Origin: Hericium rajendrae
Taxonomy: Eukaryota; Basidiomycota; Agaricomycetes; Russulales; Hericiaceae
DNA length: 64,000 nt
Assembly (NCBI GenBank): GCA_033439255.1
Contig: CM065883.1
Coordinates: 1,922,001-1,986,000, forward strand
Reading direction: 5' to 3'
Positions 1 to 11,900 of this stretch are shown piece by piece. The notes under the pieces were generated by a model that did no database searches, had not been told where the DNA came from, and worked only from the letters and a program-made list of their open reading frames with translations. Every line of letters begins with the position of its first letter. Position 1 is the first letter of the stretch. A program made the translations under genes and the position numbers.

Positions 1-603
1 TTAGTCTTCAAGCGGACCTTACACAGAAGAAAGTTGTCCTGAACTCTGCCTCCTCATCTACTTATACGTCAGCTATGCTTCTCTGTTACTCACACCGACG
101 GGGTTGGGGAATTCAATCTCATCGATCTCATCTTGGTCGGGTAGATCTACTACGCTACGAGATCATTGATCGCTGTACCCCGGAAAATTAAATTCACCCC
201 ACAGTATTTACCCCCGCGACCAGTTTCTGCCTGCGGTCTCGACTCTCCATAGGAGGCGGGCAAGGACGTGGCAACTTGTGGACAGTTGGGGACACCTCTA
301 AGGCTTGATTTCGGCGTTCAGCAAAGAGTTGAGCCTGTGATAGGCCGAATTTCTCGAATCGTTTACGGTAACGCTATGCCGACGAGCATGAACGTTTGAG
401 CAGCGTGCCCGGAATCATAATCGTAGATTGGCATCGAGGGTGTTCCCATGACCCGACCAGTAAAGAGGCTTTGTGCGTGGGGTCCGGAGAATGACTTCAT
501 TCCCAAGCCTGCATCCTGCCTCATCCCGCCTTCCACGCTTGCATCGATACCACATCGCACACACATCGTAAGTCCACCCGCCGTCCTCACCACAACCCCA
601 TCC
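1..603. other. Upstream region of the FGGY kinase gene, no gene recognised
   Basis: I see no coding region with recognisable protein homology or convincing splice structure. An open frame from 448 runs into the kinase gene, but the residues before the ATG at 604 are low in similarity to the family and the start at 604 sits directly before the ATP-binding strand. This stretch is best read as promoter and 5' leader, possibly with the end of a gene lying outside the window. Confidence 0.4.
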
Positions 604-2549
604 ATGGCAGGCGAAAGCTACTACATCGGCATCGACGTCGGGACGGGCTCCGTGCGCGCGGGGCTCGTCAAGGCCGACGGCACGCTCGCCGCGGTCTCCA
701 CGCAGGACACTACCACCTGGCGCGACTCAAACGACCACCGCATCTTCGAGCAGTCCACGACCGAGATTTGGAAAGGTATCTGCACCTCCGTGCGCGCGGT
801 GCTCGCTGAGGCGGGCGCCGCGCCCGCGGACGTCAAGGGCCTCGGCTTCGACGCGACGTGCTCGCTCGCGGTGTCCGACCTGAACGGCGAACCCGTCACG
901 GTCACCAAAGGCGCGCAGCTCGGGCAGGCCGGCGAGCGCAACATCGTGCTGTGGGCGGACCACCGCGCGGAGAAGGAAGCCGAGCTCATCAACAGCCAGG
1001 ACTCCGTCGTGCTCAACTACGTCGGTGGCACCATGAGCGTGCGTGCCGCGCCGTACCTCCGCGCTCTGCCGCCCACTGACATCCACCCGCCCGCCAGCTC
1101 GAGATGGAGGTCCCGAAGATCCTCTGGCTGAAGAACCACATGACGCCGGAGCTCTTCGCGCGCTGCCAGTTCTTCGACCTCCCGGACTTCCTCACATACC
1201 ACGCGACCGGCGTCAACACGCGCTCCGTGTGCTCCGTCACCTGCAAGTGCTCGTATGTCCCCGACAAGGGCTGGCAGGCCGACTTCTTCAACGCCATCGG
1301 CCTCCCCGAGATCCCGCAGAACGGGTTCAAGGCTATGGGCGCGACCGGCGGCGACGTGCTCACCGCGGGCACGCCCGTCGGGAAGGGCCTGTCGAAGCGC
1401 GCGGCGGAGGAGCTTGGGCTGTTGGAGGGCACGCCGGTGGGGAGTGGGGTTATTGATGCGTATGCGGGGTGGTTGGGTACTATCGCCGCGCGCCATGAGC
1501 AGGGCGGGAAGCTCTCTGAGCGCGTTGCGTTCGAGGAGTCTGGGCACCGCCTTGCTGCTGTCGCTGGCACTAGCACATGCCACATCGTCCAGAGCCGCGA
1601 GGGCGTCTTCGTGGATGGCGTCTGGGGTCCCTACAAGGATGCTGTATTCCCTGGATGGTGGATGAATGAGGGTGGACAGTCCTCCACTGGACAGGTAGGC
1701 GCATGTTCCATAGCCAATCCACCCCACTTACGAAGTCATCTCTGCAGCTCATCGATTTCATGATTACGACCCACCCTGCGTACGGCGAACTCAAGGAGCT
1801 TGCCGCGCAGCGAAAAACCAATATCCACCAAGGTGTGCTCCATTATACATCCGCCCTGTTCTTGACTGATTATTGTACGTCTAGTCCTCCGTGATACGCT
1901 CGAGGAGATCCGCGTGCGCGAAGGCGCCGAGACCTGGACTGAAGTCCTCAAATTCATGCACTTCTACCCAGACTTGCACGGTACGGCTCCCCAATCCCTC
2001 TCTTCTCCCTCATCCTAACCCCGAGCCTCAGGGAATCGTTCGCCCATCGCGGATCCCCGCATGCGCGGCTCGCTCATGGGCCTCACGCTCGACAGCTCCC
2101 TGCACGATCTCGCGCGCAAATACGCGCTCACGCTCGAGGCCATCGCGCTGCAGACGCGGCACATCGTCGACGCGCTCAACACCGCGGGGCACACGATCTC
2201 CTCGATCTACATGAGCGGCTCGCAGGCGCAGAACGCAGCGATGATGCAGCTCTTCGCGGACGCGTGCGGCATGCCCGTCGTGCTCCCGCACTCGTACGGC
2301 GCCGCGGTCGTGCTCGGCGCGGCGATGCTCGGGCGCTTTGCGGCGGAGTTTACGGGCGGGATGGAGACGGACGAGCATAATAAGCGCTTGTGGGGGATCA
2401 TGGTGGAGATGACTCCGCCCGCGACGATCGTCCCGCCTGCGGCGTCACCGAAGGAGAAAAGGCTCCTGGAGGCGAAGTATAAGATTTTCAGGGAGAGCAT
2501 TGATATTCAGACGCGGTGGAGGAAGGACATGGAAGAGGCGTCGAAGTGA
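604..2549 (+). CDS. FGGY-family carbohydrate kinase (D-ribulokinase-like, YDR109C/human FGGY type)
   Basis: ATP-dependent sugar kinase of the FGGY family; the closest group known to me phosphorylates D-ribulose. Five exons fit with correct phase: 604-1038, 1098-1694, 1748-1832, 1885-1980 and 2032-2549, giving 576 residues, the usual family length. The start is followed at once by the phosphate-binding strand YIGIDVGTGSVRAG. The FDATCSLAV and WADHRA segments follow in the first domain. In the second domain FHPxL-like HFYPDLHGNRSP, then GLTLD and MSGSQAQNAAMMQLFAD (nucleotide/adenosine-binding region) and GAAVVLGAAM are visible. The protein ends KDMEEASK. The substrate is inferred from family resemblance only. 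Its last 189 bp were copied downstream by a tandem duplication (see 4786-4964). Confidence 0.93.
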
Positions 2550-3024
2550 ACTTCGGTCAATTTGTAATGTGGACAATCCGTAGACTCTCATAGACTGTTA
2601 GACCGTACAAATAGATGTTTCGCGCATGGATCTCGGACACCTCAGAATTTTTAAAGAAATATGTAGCATTGAGCTCGAAGGGAAGCCATCGAAGTGAGAA
2701 CTGTTGCTCGCTGTCATGGCGACGCGTCTGCCTCACCTGCGTCTGCTCGCCACGGTCCGCGACTATCCGCGGCACTTCCGGAATTGTTCACTACAGTGCT
2801 TGTGTCCAGTGCCCATGGTCAAGACCTGTCAGGACTTCTACGGGCCCGCAGGGAACCGTAAGTCGTAAACGGATTCGTAATCGAAAGCAACGCTGCTTGG
2901 TGCGATTACATGGACGATGACTGAACATCGTCCCAGCATCCATTTTTACCCACGCTGCTGATTAGTATCTCATCCAGCTAAGCTCGAGTCACAAATGCTA
3001 TCGGCTGTGTCCTATATGTCTGCG

Positions 3025-3032
3025 TATAAAAG
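3025..3032 (+). promoter_or_regulatory. TATA box of the first OYE gene
   Basis: TATAAAAG lies 50 bp before the ATG at 3082. The identical box at 5578 stands before the second copy, inside the same local sequence (gcgTATAAAAGccccgcatat), so the core promoter was duplicated together with the gene. Confidence 0.75.
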
Positions 3033-3054
3033 CCCCGCATATTCGGATATATGA

Positions 3055-4508
<1,454 letters not shown>

Positions 4509-4785
4509 ACTTGTGGTGGAAGGCGGCGATATACCCTGATTCCACTACGTGGATCGCTTTGATGGAACTAGACAGCAGCAAATGTACATTTAGATTATAC
4601 GTATCTTTGTAAAGATCGATGCGTATGGTAGATTGAAGATACTGACGAGGAAAAGAATTCGGTAGTCAGTGCACCTTCAATTTAATAGTAATGTCAGAAG
4701 AACATGGACATCAAACATGTTGTAAACTACTTGCAGTGCATGTGTTAATGAGCAATAGCCCTTTCAATTCAGAAAGGCTATGAGC

Positions 4786-4964
4786 ATGGAAGACGACAAG
4801 CGGCTGTGGGGGATCATGGTGGAGATGACCCGCCTGCGACGATCGTCCCGCCTGCGGCGTCGCCGAAGGAGAAAAGGCTTCTGGAGGCGAAGTATAAGAT
4901 ATTCAGGGAGAGCATTGATATTCAGACGCGGTGGAGGAAGGACATGGAGGAGGCGTCAAAGTAA
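4786..4964 (+). pseudogene. Duplicated 3' fragment of the FGGY kinase, frameshifted
   Basis: 179 bp matching the last 189 bp of the kinase gene at 2361-2549, including the end (GAGGCGTCAAAGTAA against GAGGCGTCGAAGTGA). It lacks 9 bp near its start and one further base in the stretch encoding MTPPAT, so the original reading frame is broken. There is no upstream part of the kinase. It is a passive fossil that marks the duplication junction. Confidence 0.9.
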
Positions 4965-5577
4965 ATTCGCTGGCTTTAGTGTAGGCAATCCGTAGACTCT
5001 CATAGACTGTTACATAGACCGTTCAAATAGACGTTCCGCGCATGGATCTTAGATAACTCGGAATTTTAGGAAGAATAGCATTGAGCTCGAAGGGACGCCA
5101 TCGAAGTGAACTCTTGCACATCGAGTGTCGTCGTGACGCGTCTGCCTGCGCTTCTGACAGACGATCCTGAGGTATACGAAGTGTCAAGCTTGACACTTGT
5201 CAAGTCCTGTCTACTCTGCCTCTGGGAGACTACGCTTGCCTGCGTCTGTCCGCCATCCACGACCGTCCGCGGCATGTTCGGAAATGTCCACTACAGCGTT
5301 CGTGTCTAGTGCCCATGGTCAGGACCTGCCAGGACTTCTATGGGCTCACAGGGAATCGTAAATCGTTAAGAGATTCGTAATCGAAAGCAAGGCTGAATCA
5401 TCAAGCTCGTGGACAACCACTGCCAGCGGGAGATGTTTTCTGCAGTTTCTGCTTAGTGCGATTACACGGTGATGACTGAACATCGTCCCAGCATCCCCGT
5501 TTACCCGCGCTGCCGATTATCTCTTCCTAAGCTCGAGAAGATCACAAATGCTATGGGCTGGGTTCTACATGTCCGCG

Positions 5578-5585
5578 TATAAAAG
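5578..5585 (+). promoter_or_regulatory. TATA box of the second OYE gene
   Basis: TATAAAAG, 63 bp before the ATG at 5648, in the same sequence context as the box at 3025. Confidence 0.75.
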
Positions 5586-5647
5586 CCCCGCATATATGGG
5601 TGGTATGATCTTCACACTGCCCCGTCTTCAAAGACACACCCGTCACA

Positions 5648-7039
5648 ATGCCCGCTCCAACTGAGGTCCCTCTTATCTTCAACAAGCCTGTTCCCGGCTT
5701 GCCTTACTTCCAGCCTGCTCAGGCCCATCCAGCAGGATCGGCGGTGGTCCCGCAGCCTGACGGCAGGCCTATTCCCAAGCTCTTTCAGCCCATCAAAATC
5801 CGCGGTGTCGAATTCCAAAACCGCATCTTCGTGCGTTACTTTTTATGTATCTGGTTCGTTGACTATACGCTAACCGACCACACGTAGCTCTCGCCACTTT
5901 GTCAGTACTCTGCGGAAGATGGTGTCATGGGTTCATGGCATTTCGCGCATCGTGAGCTACCAGCACGCGCACTTCTCGCTCGATTCTGACACCTCGCTGC
6001 AGTCGGCGGCATCTTTACTCGTGGACCTGGTCTCTCCTTCACTGAGGCAGCTGCTGTCTCCCCCGAGGGACGCATCACGCCCGAGGATGTAGGCCTCTGG
6101 GCTGACAAGCACGAGGCACCCATGCGCAAGATCATCGAGTTTGCGCACTCGCAGGGCCAGAAGATCGGCATCCAACTGGCCCACGCCGGCCGCAAGGCCT
6201 CCACCGTCGCGCCGTGGCTCCATCGCGGCATCATCGCGCGACCCGAGGCGGGTGGCTGGCCGGACGAGGTCGTGGGCGCGTCGCCCATCCCGTGGAACGA
6301 GGAGCACGCGACGCCGAAGGAGCTCACCAAGGAGGGCATCCAGCGCCTTGTGAAGGCGTGGACGGACGCGGCGAAGCGCGCGGTCAGGCTCGGCTTCGAC
6401 GTGATTGAGATCCACAATGCGCATGGGTACTTGTTGCACTCGTTCGTGAGTCCGGCAAGCAACAAGCGCACGGACGAGTACGGCGGCAGCTTCGAGAATC
6501 GCATTCGGCTCACGCTTGAGATCGTCGATGCCATTCGCGCCGTCATCCCCGACACCATGCCGCTGTTCCTTCGGTGCGTTGTGTTTACTTACCTGCACTG
6601 CTTGATTTTTTCTAAAATCTTTCACAGCATCTCGGGGACCGACTGGCTCGAGGAGTCCCTGCCCAACGAGCCGTCGTGGAGGATCGAAGACACCGTGCGC
6701 CTCGCGCCGATCCTCGCCGCGCACGGCGTCGACTTCTACGACATCTCCTCCGGCGGCGGGCATCCCGCACAGAAACTGAAACCGCTGGGCGCGTATCAGG
6801 CACATTTATCCGAGGCCGTGAAGAAGGCCGCGGGCGACAAGATCCTTGTCGGCGCCGTCGGCGGGATCACCACCGGCACGCTCGCGCAGGAGATCCTTGA
6901 CAAGGAGCAAGCGGACGTCATTTTCGTCGGCCGCACATTTCAGAAGAACCCCGGAACCGTATGGAGCTTTGCGGACGATCTGGGCGTCGAGATCCACAAG
7001 GCGTCGCAGATTAAGTGGGGCTTCAAAGCTCGCTTCTAA
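5648..7039 (+). CDS. Old Yellow Enzyme family NAD(P)H:flavin oxidoreductase, copy 2
   Basis: Tandem paralogue of the gene at 3082. Its four exons (5648-5830, 5888-5951, 6003-6573, 6628-7039) have the same splice phases, and exons 2 and 3 have identical lengths to copy 1 (64 and 571 nt). The product is 409 residues. All catalytic features are kept: [17 protein letters not shown] with both histidines, [19 protein letters not shown]. Two end differences stand out. The first ATG of copy 1 is mutated, so translation must start at the internal ATG (MPAPTEV). An 11 bp deletion near 7035 shifts the frame and replaces the copy 1 tail by KARF-stop. Changes such as SLP inserted after LEE and HPAQKLK for YPVQMAI in the barrel could alter substrate choice. 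The gene looks functional. Confidence 0.94.
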
Positions 7040-7386
7040 GGAGAAGGCGCAGCTTTAGATTTGTGGTGAAAGGCGATGATATACCTATAGTTCCATTACG
7101 TGGATCGTTTTGGTGGCATTTGGACTAGACAGCAGCAGGTGTACGTTTGAAATGTGCATACCTTTGTAAGGGTTGATGTGTAGCATCTGGTAGATTCGAT
7201 ATTCTTGTGGAGACAAGGAAAAGAATTCGGTAGTCAAGCGTCTGCAATTAAACAGTAATGTCAGAAGAACATGGACTAAGTACTTGTACCGCCTGCGATA
7301 ATGAGCAATGACTCTTTCAATTCAGAATGGCTATGTGTGGAAGAGGGTACCGCAGGTCATTGGGGATGAAAAGGCTAAAAAAGTAA

Positions 7387-7460
7387 TGATTCGACCCAGG
7401 CTCGAACTGAGGACCTTCTGTGTGTTAGACAGATGCGATAACCAACTACGCCATCGAACC
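7387..7460 (-). tRNA. tRNA-Val (anticodon AAC)
   Basis: On the minus strand 74 nt fold as a cloverleaf without intron. The acceptor stem GGTTCGA pairs with TCGAATC (one G-U) with discriminator A. The D arm is GCGT-AGTTGGTTA-TCGC. The anticodon stem TCTGT/ACAGA encloses loop CTAACAC, giving anticodon AAC. The T arm is CTCAG-TTCGAGC-CTGGG. Internal A and B box promoter sequences are present (TGGCGTAGTTGG and GGTTCGAGCC-like). It lies just beyond the end of the OYE duplication. Confidence 0.95.
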
Positions 7461-7622
7461 ATATTCTTCATAAGAGAAGGGAATTTATATAGGGTACTCT
7501 AAGGAACTGAAAATTTGGCAGGATTATCTAATATGCGTCGGAGTTTGTATTCCATCGCGTTTGGTGTATCCATCGAGAGGAGAAACAACGCTACCCACCG
7601 ACAACGACAAAGGCCGCAAATC

Positions 7623-8173
7623 ATGGTGAGTGTCCGTTATTTTGCTGGATGCGAGCCCGAAGCCCTCTAGGAAGGCCGTCCTGCGGGAACTCGGTGTTTT
7701 CGTAGGCGGCTGGAGGATGGATGGGTTGTGCATCTTCCGGATGAGCCTTGTCTACGCGCAGCAACCATACTGACGATGTCTCCCCCTCCCAGGCCAAAGC
7801 TAAGGCAGCAGCGCCTACCTCGTCAAGCGGCGGCAAGGCCGCCAAGAAGAAGAAGTGGTCCAAAGGAAAGGTCAAGGACAAGGCGCAGCACGCCGTCATG
7901 ATTGACAAGCCCACCTACGACCGCATCCTCAAGGAGGTCCCCACCTTCCGGTTCATCAGCCAGAGCATCCTCATCGAGCGGTTGAAGGTCAACGGCAGCC
8001 TTGCGCGCGTTGCCATCAGGCATCTGGAGAAGGAGGGTCAGATCAAGCGTATCATCCACCACCACGGGCAGCTCATTTACAGTGCGTTTTCATCTTCTAA
8101 CTGTTTCGAAATGACGATTTCTGACAACGAGCTTTTTTCTCAACTAGCCCGCTCAACAACGAGCTCGGATTAA
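7623..8173 (+). CDS. RPS25: 40S ribosomal protein S25 (eS25)
   Basis: Small-subunit ribosomal protein eS25 of the cytosolic ribosome. Three exons fit: 7623-7625 (only the ATG), 7793-8081 and 8148-8173, about 105 residues. The first intron (7626-7792) begins directly after the start codon, a layout known in fungal ribosomal protein genes. The lysine-rich N-terminus ([18 protein letters not shown]) is followed by the winged-helix core with [30 protein letters not shown] and [12 protein letters not shown]. The ending HGQLIYTRSTTSSD matches the family. The start is set by the splice: upstream sequence in the exon 2 frame is not conserved, while ATG followed by GTGAGT restores MAKAKAAAP. Confidence 0.95.
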
Positions 8174-8977
8174 ACACATCGTCCGTTGTCCATTATCACG
8201 TTATGCTGTCTAAGCCCTCCATCTACCCTCATACGCACTCCAAACCAAAAATTATGCTTTGACTGGCATTGCTTGATCCGTTTGAGTGATCCTTCTACTT
8301 GCTATCGTTTATCGCTCGCCTCCGTCGAATCTCTTCCCTGCGGCCCTCCTGACACCTGCTACCAATGCAGGACTAACAGTGAGTTGATGAGGCTGATGAA
8401 CCTTTTGAGACTATTTTTTCGTGAAGTCTTGCCCTGCATCCCGTGAAAGGGGCCGTAAATCTGTATGCTTCTTGGAGGCGCTCTCACCCCACGAGGTCTT
8501 TCAACAGTAGAAAGTCCAACCTATAACTTTCCTAACAGAACGACTCCCTTCTGTGTAAGGTCTGCATAGGAGACTACGGCCTTTTCCAGTCTAGCAGGGC
8601 ACGCGCGGTTTGCGAGTGGACCCCCTTCGACTGTCGCCCAGCGACGATCTGCGACTCGACAAAAGATAGTCAAGACTGTGTTTTGTATATTTGAGTTTTG
8701 GACCGTCAGTTACGGTCTTGTTACTGTAGCAAATTGTGGATAACGACGTCTGAGTTGTTCTGCGAGGAACAGACACTACATAACGTTATCTTCAAACAGC
8801 AGTCACCCGCAGATGCACAATACAAAACGTGAATTGCAAGAATTTTTGGCCCCATCTATCCACCCTTCGCACATGGTGTCTATAATACTGATGTATCTTA
8901 CCATCGCCCCTAATTGTGATAAATTGTCCAAAATATGCAGTGATAAATTTAAACTACCGTCTACCTCTTGCATCGAT
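8174..8977. other. Convergent intergenic region between RPS25 and the SulP gene
   Basis: About 800 bp between two stop codons facing each other, holding both 3' untranslated regions. No protein similarity is visible. TTGATGA and CTGATGA motifs near 8382-8400 resemble snoRNA C boxes, but I found no matching D box and terminal stem, so no RNA gene is called. Confidence 0.4.
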
Positions 8978-11900
8978 CTATTGCCTAGCCGCAAGCGCAG
9001 CCAGCAAAATATCGTAGTCTATTTTCGCCGCTAAACACCAACCACAGCATCAGCACCCAAACACCACTCAAAACGCGAAACGCACGCACATTTGATCACG
9101 AGCGTCGTAAACGTCCGCGCCAGCTCCGGCTGCTCGACCTGCATCCGCCGCAGATTCGCCGCGCTCAGCTTCCACACCACCGCGGGGCGCTCGACGACGA
9201 CGGTCGCGTTGCGCGGGAGCTCCGACAGCGCGGACAGCTCGCCCGCGAGCGTGCCGGGCACCATCGACTCCTCGATGCGCGGCACGTGCTCCGCGAACTG
9301 GTACGTCGCGCGCAGGACGCCCGCCTCGACGACGTACAGCCCGTCGGGCGCGTCGTCCTGCCGCCAGAGCACGAAGCCCTCGGGCAGCGCGAGGCGCTCG
9401 AGGTACGACGCGATGGGGCGGAAGACCTCGCGGTCGACGGGGCCGTAGGAGGAGAAGGCCTGCAGGAGCGTGTTGTACGGCTCTTTGAGTTCTGGGAGCT
9501 CGCGGTCTGGAGAGGCTTGGGTGCGAGTTAGTAAAGGGTGTCGGCTGAGAACTCTGTGGTTGGACTCACCGAAGGTGCGCCAGCCTACGTCGCGCAGCTG
9601 GTTTCGCCGGGGCGAGCTCGGGAGAGACTCGCGGATCGCGAGGTCAAAGGTATCTTGTCTACCTGGTAGCACTGATAACAGGTTTATGAGCTCTCATCTA
9701 CATTCCTCATCAGAACCACGTACTGATCGGCTTCGTCTCCGCCTTGGCTGACAAGAACCACGCGCGGAGGTACGCGTTCTCCGTCCCTGCACATGCCAAA
9801 TCAGCTCCAACGCCCGAGACCAAATTAAGATAAAAGACATACACTCCATCGCCTCATTCATCGTCCCAAACACCTCGACGTCCTCCATCTCAAACAGGCC
9901 CACGCTCTCCAGCGCTTGCCCGACGTTGCTCGTGGCAGTGATGCCGCAGAACACGAGCACGATGCGCTTCGCGGCGAGCATGCGCTGGATGCGCACGAAC
10001 GCCTCGGCCGCGGACAGGTCCATGCCCGCGCACAGCAGCATATCGACGACGAGGAACTGAATCGGGGTCCGCTGGAAGGCCGCGTCATCAACGAGCATGC
10101 GGATCGTGTCCTCGATGTGGGTGATCGTGCCGAAGAAAATGAAGCCTGAATAGCTGCCAGCGTCAGTATCTCACGTGCCGACGAAGGGCCGGGAAAACAT
10201 GCCTTGCAAACGGATTACCGTCGTCTGCTTCGACACTTCTCTAATATATGTGCGATGCGCACTGGGCCGTCTCACCGTAGACATGACGGTCTCCCCAGTG
10301 TGGATCGCCCGAATACTCCGCCTCTGCGAATTTTGCACAACAAAGAAGAAACCTGGCCCGATCCAGCGATCAACGATGATATAAACTTGGGGTGTCGAAG
10401 CGCCAGGACTCACAACTGATGATGATACCAAAGAACACGCCGATGACGAAGTCCCACACCGTCATGACGATCATGATGCTGACGATTGTAATATACTCTA
10501 ACCTATATCGACCCGGCCCCGGCAATTAGACTTTCGTTCCTTCACTCCGTAGGAAAAAAAAAGCCTACCTGTTAACGCGCTGTCGCGTATCCCACAATGC
10601 CTCCTTAACAAGATCAATGCCCAGTACAAATATGAGTGCGCCGACAACCATCACAGCTGTACGAACCCTCTTTATGAGCAGCTTCCACATAGGCAGGGAA
10701 AGGACGTACGAATATATGCAATAGGGCCTGTGCCGATGAAGAGCAGCAGCGCCGTGGCGCCCGCGAGCATGAAGCCCGATACGCGCGTCAATCCTCCGAC
10801 ACGATAAAACCTACAACATGCATGACATCAGCGACTGGACCATGCTCTTGTGAAAACACGACAGACGTACAACAGGGTATTGACGTATACAAGATAATTC
10901 GGTCTGAACGGACAACGAACATTACACCGAAGGCTCGAGAAGAGGGGGAAAAAACTTGACGTACACAGTGCCAAGGAACCCGGCAAGCAGGTTTGAATAC
11001 CCGTGCGCAACGAGCTCCTTGTTCGTATCTACGTCCTCCCCGAGAGACACAGCTGCCAAGCACGTCCATCAATCATCAATTCTCCCCATAGACCAGGTAC
11101 TACAGGCAGACATACCGAGAGCAGGAACGTTCAATGGCGGATGCAAGATGTTGAAAAATAACCTGGCGCAACGAGTTAGCCACAACTCCTGCCTGACTTG
11201 TATAGTGGACACCCACAGCGCGAACTGCGTAGGCAGCGTCGCCCACAGTGGCCCCCACTGCGTCTTTTTGAGATCTGGCGAAGATATGAGCACCCGACTT
11301 ACACGTAACGACGAAAATGCGCACCAAAATAAGTATAGAAATTGTACCACGACTCCTCCGACGTCTCAATGTCAAAAAGCCATCCCTCCCTCCGGAGCAT
11401 GTGCAGATCCAGCCCCCCGCCGACGACAACAGTGTAAAACACAGCAAAGATAACAAGAAAATCTGCCGTCGATGTCGATCAGCAGTGCTCTGGTGACCAA
11501 GTCGAACGGGATTGCAGACATACATATCGGCAGGATCAGCTGATGGTGCCAGCGGTGCGTGATAACCCTCAACAGCACCGCGAGCGCAAATGCAGGCGCC
11601 CATAGCACGAGATTGCTCGCCTCGAGGACCAGAAACTTGAAAGTCGCGAATGAGAGCGCGAAGTCGTCGTCTGACATGGGCGTGCAGACCGTCAGACTGC
11701 CCGGATATCGCATCAGTAGCTATAAGGAGATGCAAGGAAAGCACAACGAACCCGGTGATGATGAGGAAGATGCCGACGCCGCCGATGCAGCCAACGAGAA
11801 TGTGCCGCGGGAAGAAGCCGAGGAGATTGCCTAGGCGGAATGCGCCCAGGAGAAAGAACGTGAGGCCTGGTCGTCCCTTCCGTGTCAATCCCAGTCTAAG

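Larger units (their letters stand above)
4786..7340 (+). repeat. Tandem segmental duplication, unit 2
   Basis: Second copy of the 2361-4785 block: dead kinase fragment, intergenic region with TATA box, OYE copy 2 and its 3' flank. Similarity fades after aattcagaatggctatg near 7335, about 50 bp before a tRNA gene. Unit 2 is slightly longer because the region between 5380 and 5460 carries an extra stretch absent from unit 1. Confidence 0.85.

Noticed and set aside
4780-4995. 71-codon Arg-rich open frame at the duplication junction
   Set aside because: It is the FGGY kinase fragment read out of frame after a one-base deletion, not a new gene.
8382-8600. C-box-like TGATGA motifs and GC-rich stems downstream of RPS25, possible snoRNA or other structured RNA
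   Set aside because: No matching D box, terminal stem or recognisable conserved RNA motif; likely 3' untranslated sequence.
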